Source: Trichobilharzia szidati
Lineage: Eukaryota > Platyhelminthes > Trematoda > Strigeidida > Schistosomatidae
Length of the DNA stretch: 64,000 bases
Assembly: GCA_944472155.2 (NCBI GenBank)
Contig: OX235273.1
Span: 87,414,793 to 87,478,792 of the forward strand
Direction: 5' to 3'
The notes under the pieces were generated by a model, which saw nothing but the letters and a program-made list of their open reading frames with translations, was not told the origin of the DNA and searched no databases. The position numbers and the translations under genes are program-made. Positions 60,250 to 64,000 of the stretch are shown here, one piece after another (the first letter of the stretch is position 1; each line of letters starts with the position of its first letter).

Positions 60250-61720
60250 TTAACATCCTTTACTAGCACTCCTTTAGCCACACTTGTGTCATACTTGTCT
60301 AACTAAAGCATCCTTTCCAGGCAACACTCGTCGCACAGGCCAGAGTGGCCGTTTATGATTACCACTAAACTCTGATACCACTATAATCAAGTCTCCAACC
60401 TGTACATTCCTGCTTATATCCATCTAACTGTGTCGATGTTATATCAAGTAGACGTATTCTCTAGACTGGCCCTTCCGTTCCTTTAAGCACTTATCTGATT
60501 GCTTTTCCGTTCTTACCAAATTGGTTCATTCTCACTGAATATTTCCTTCGGATATCCTCTCCCGCCAGCAAACTTCACCAGTACCATTGTAAAGGACTAA
60601 TTTTTTCGCTACCTCTAGATAGTGGCTTGTATTACTAGATGCGTGAAAATGCAGCCATATCACATTTCACGTCTCCTGCCTATAGTCACTGTTATCGGCC
60701 ACACATAGCCAAAATCCACTGAAGACAAAGGTTGGATATCGGTCTCAGTGCTGACCGTTGTCATGGATACCATCAGGTGGTATTTTGACTTGGCGTTCCT
60801 CCTCCTAAAGCGCATACTGTCACCACTGACCTTTCTTATGGCTAAACCTCCACGTATTATTCAAAACCTTTCTCTAAAAGTTTCCAGTACCTGTATGGCA
60901 CCCACATGCCTTTCTGTGTCGCGGTGATGTCTTTGAATCATTTCCGTGCCATAATGTTCTCATGGTAATTTTATTGGGTGTTTCTTTTGATTGGCCCTAA
61001 GATAAGTTTTGTAGTTGGTTGCCTATATAAGTCAAGTCATTTAATGAGACTGGGCGGAGTTTGTGCAGATGGTAGTTAAACTTTCACACTCCTGAACTTC
61101 AGGAGCACACCAATAATCTAAGTTTCTTCTCAAATTCTTCTGTCTGAAACCACTTCTATGGAGTCCAAAATAGCATGCTGCAGTTCATCTACCTTAGTGT
61201 CTCAAGAAAAACCTGAGGCGTATTCGATGTGGTGCAACTCAAAGTTTATTTCTCTTACTGGAAGTGCAGGAGAAAAACGCTTGCATGGTGTACGACAGTG
61301 GAAATGGATGTCATGTCAAATGGCATTTGGCGCGCTTGGAGAAAACTCACTTTTCAGAATACTTCATCCCTGCCACCTCCAACTCATCAGCTGAACACAG
61401 CCAGTAGCTGTCGGATTCAGCTCTGAGGGGCAATAGGCTATAGCGCTTCAACAGTTGCATGAGACCGGGAGTGAAGTTAGGAGACATATCCAATGTTGCA
61501 AAAGCCACCTCGGAACCTAAAGTGGCAGCAAACTGAGGTCCCATAATTCAGTGACAACAAAGAGGTGCAACACTGAAAGTTACACCCACTGTCACTCAAT
61601 CGTCTTAACTGAGCCCCAGGAATAAATGGCACGCGCTGGTTCCACAGGAGCCGGCCAATCAGTCTCGAAATTAACTCTCCAACCAGACGCTTACAGAGCG
61701 TCAACCATTTCACAACACGG
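60250..61720 (-). mobile_element. BEL/Pao LTR retrotransposon, pol 3' half, decayed
   Basis: On the minus strand three pieces appear in pol order: an RNase H-like segment (LNYGTSVCCHFRFRGGF near 61570); an integrase core (LSSVDFGYVWPITVTIGRRR near 60720, then PKEIFSENEPIW near 60550, where S-D-N-G-T is expected); and the C-terminal domain usual in BEL/Pao (VQVGDLIIVVSEF near 60390, WPVRRVLPGKD near 60330), ending TGA at 60289. Frames are broken between the pieces. No LTR was assigned. Confidence 0.75.
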
Positions 61721-61789
61721 TGTATTGGTTAGACTAACTGCTGGTCGCCCATTTGGCAATGTCAGAGGGCTGAGATGAGAAACTGATTA

Positions 61790-64000
61790 TCTCAGAAACC
61801 TCCAGACGCGTCTGCACGTCAGAATAATAATCCTGACTAGCTCGTGCTGTCGCCGGCAACGAAATCATCATAACTGATATGGTTCTGGTCAGACGAGACA
61901 GGGATAACAAGGAAGGTGCTGGAGTTCCCATATGCGTCTGCAAGCAGCTTAGGTGCATACGAGTAAAGGACCCACCACTCAGTAGACTCTCAGACTCTAA
62001 TTGGTGCCATTTCACTGTAGGTCGCATCAACAATTTATTGGATTGCATCTATTGGCCACCCATCTGTGGAAAAGAACTCAAACAGCCACAGATCAGCACC
62101 ATCACTTGGCAACAGAACTTGGAACATGACAAAGTTACACTTATCCGTAGAGGAACACTGGGGAGTGGTAAAAAGAATTATTCACTCAGTATTCTCTAGT
62201 GACGACACAACCTATGAAGTGACCTCTATTGCTGAAGAAAAGCACACAGAGTATTCTGCAAGCAAAGTGGAAAGCATGATTTACAAGGCGACTCTCCGAG
62301 AGTAAGACTGACCATAGGGCATACATGGAGTCCAGGAATCGACGCAACACAAGGATCATGAGCAACAGGAAGTCATTTCAGGCAGATGTTTCCGTGTAAG
62401 TCCTGAGAAACCCCAACAGCTTATATCGACTCTTGTTGGAATGAAAACGCACCAATCAGGAGACCTGCACGTCAGGAGGCCCAAGTGACCAATATTCCTC
62501 TGGTTTTAAAAGAGTTGAAAAACCGATCTCGTCCCTTGACAGAGAAGAAAACAGAACTATGAGTATTTTGCTGCTATCAGGCATATGTATCCAACTACTA
62601 ACTTACCGGGAAAAGTGCGATCTGTATACTCTAAATTTACCCCCGCAATGGTAACATGGAGCTTCAAAACCACCCCTAGAGAGTTTCAAAGTTGTGACAG
62701 CACTCGAAAGTCTGCTCTGAAGCACTGCACGGAAGCGCTCTCAGGTTGTTTGTGTGACTTTATCTAACTCACCGTGGATTCGCAGAAACCTTCAAAAAAG
62801 TGGAAGAGAGCCATTTCTTCTCCCATCTGGGGGACCGACAAAATTCCAGGAGTTACATACCATCTGGTTACTGCCACTGGTATCTGAAGTATTGGAAAGT
62901 CGGGTTGGTGATCATGTCAGGCAACACATTGATAGCAGAAACATGCCGCATGGGGCACAAAATGGTTTCGGGAGAGGTATATCTTGTACTAAATATCTCT
63001 TATTAGTTTAGATGATCGGACCTCATGTGGTCTTCCTCGATTTATCAAAGGCATTTGACACAGTCCAGTGTGACGTCCTTCCACCAAAAATAAGTCAGGG
63101 AGGTACTGGTGGCCCGCCTCTGTCATGGTTGGAAGGCTATCTTGACGAAAAGGAATTCTGCACTTAGATCAGTCGTGTCCGATCATCCTGAAAAAGCCTG
63201 ACATCGGGAGTATCACAGGGTTCTATCCTGGGGCTACTAATGTTTTGGATTTATATTTTTGGCATGCCATGCCCTCTCAACTGCCTGGATCCTTTCTAAG
63301 CAGACTATGTAGAAATTTAAAGAGCAGTAAAACGCTCGGAAGACTCAGATGGGAAGACGTAAAAGTTCTGCATGACTGGGCAGTGGTCAGTGGTATGAAT
63401 TTCAACCCTAAAAGGATTGAGAATGATGCAAATATACACCTGTAGGTTGCGGAAAGTAAGCCATTCCCTGCGTAATGTCGAAACACTACGTAAGTCTAGT
63501 ACTGATAAAAAACACGTGTTAATTTCACGGCTTATGTATAAAGGGCGTATGTGGTTACATAATTTACACACAGATACTAAGGTGCACTCTGGAGCCTTTC
63601 GTAAGTTCCGACGTAATATACGCGAAAGCACACCTTAACGTGCAGAATATCATTGCTCCCACGGTATTAAGTTGGGATGCGAATCTCTCTGAAATTGTCC
63701 GAAGAAGGGAGACAAACGAGGTGATAGTCCTGCCGACGCACACCCGATATCTACGGTCGGCCTGCGAAATTTGGGCTACTGATATCCATGCTGAAAATGC
63801 CATACTTGTACTGAAAATACGGTGTGGCATCAAGCTGTAATCAAAAATCAAATAAAAAATAAGTAAAGCGTATGATGAACGGCTAGAGAAATTATGTCTT
63901 AGCCACCTTCGGCTCAAAGCTAACTTTTTTACCGCCTACAGGAACACAGATGACCAGTATCATCCAAAGATTTTCTGCCTTTATTTATTAATGGCCTTCC
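61790..64000 (+). mobile_element. CR1-like LINE, decayed, running off the right edge
   Basis: An endonuclease scrap (LVRRDRDNKEGAGVPICV near 61880, LLDCIYWPP near 62035) is followed by RT pieces in several frames: GAQNGFGRGISCTKYLLL near 62950, VVFLDLSKAFDTVQ near 63027, SGVSQGSILGLLMF near 63207, and LHDWAVVSGMNFNPKRIE near 63367. A C-terminal part (AYDERLEKLCLSHLRLKA near 63870) follows. This order is that of CR1-like elements and the sequence is diverged from the copy at 1-3148. The YADD box was not found. Confidence 0.78.

Noticed and set aside
1..64000. CRISPR arrays, operons, prophage or other prokaryotic systems
   Set aside because: Spliced genes and eukaryotic retroelements throughout; no direct repeat-spacer pattern was seen.

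Overview
This is a window of eukaryotic genomic DNA, almost certainly from a schistosome or a close trematode relative. The evidence is the AT-rich sequence, clusters of 32-46 nt introns at the 5' ends of genes followed by kilobase introns, and a repeat complement of RTE-like and CR1-like LINEs, Penelope-like elements, Gypsy and BEL/Pao pol remnants and tRNA-derived SINEs. The species cannot be fixed from the sequence alone.

Three host protein genes can be reconstructed. (1) A complete ST7-family membrane protein gene lies on the + strand (7554-27048, 12 coding exons, 554 aa with every splice phase consistent). (2) COX19, a twin CX9C mitochondrial copper/cytochrome oxidase assembly factor, lies on the - strand (27465-27761). 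It is tail-to-tail with ST7, with about 416 bp between the stops. (3) An RGS12-like G-protein regulator with the order PDZ-PTB-RGS lies on the - strand (54687 down to 37372, 8 coding exons, 631 aa). It ends soon after the RGS domain, without visible Ras-binding or GoLoco domains.

Layout: 1-3148 CR1-like LINE; 3578-4090 dispersed repeat; 4240-6361 degenerate Gypsy element (-); 7554-27048 ST7, whose large introns hold a telomere-like repeat, RTE pieces, a Penelope 3' end, one nearly full-length RTE LINE (12.7-16.4 kb), an antisense second LINE, a tRNA-Gly SINE and hammerhead-SINE remnants; 27.4-37.3 kb COX19 and a repeat-dense intergenic region with another RTE and a 421-bp Penelope hairpin; 37.4-54.7 kb the RGS gene with LINE, SINE and palindromic insertions in its introns; 55-64 kb a repeat-only tail with a dispersed repeat copy, an LTR-like promoter with a duplicated 87-bp unit, a BEL/Pao pol remnant (-) and a CR1-like LINE running off the right edge (+).

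The most interesting points are: a tRNA-Gly SINE family (7 copies) whose 3' tail matches the 3' tail of the second LINE family, suggesting a SINE/LINE mobilisation pair; two Penelope-like loci whose 3' ends form head-to-head hairpins; a separate large palindrome with a G-rich centre; hammerhead-bearing SINE fragments in inverted orientation; and the truncated domain plan of the RGS12-like gene. I found no convincing wholly new system. All host gene models are read from splice consensus and remembered family sequence, not from transcripts.
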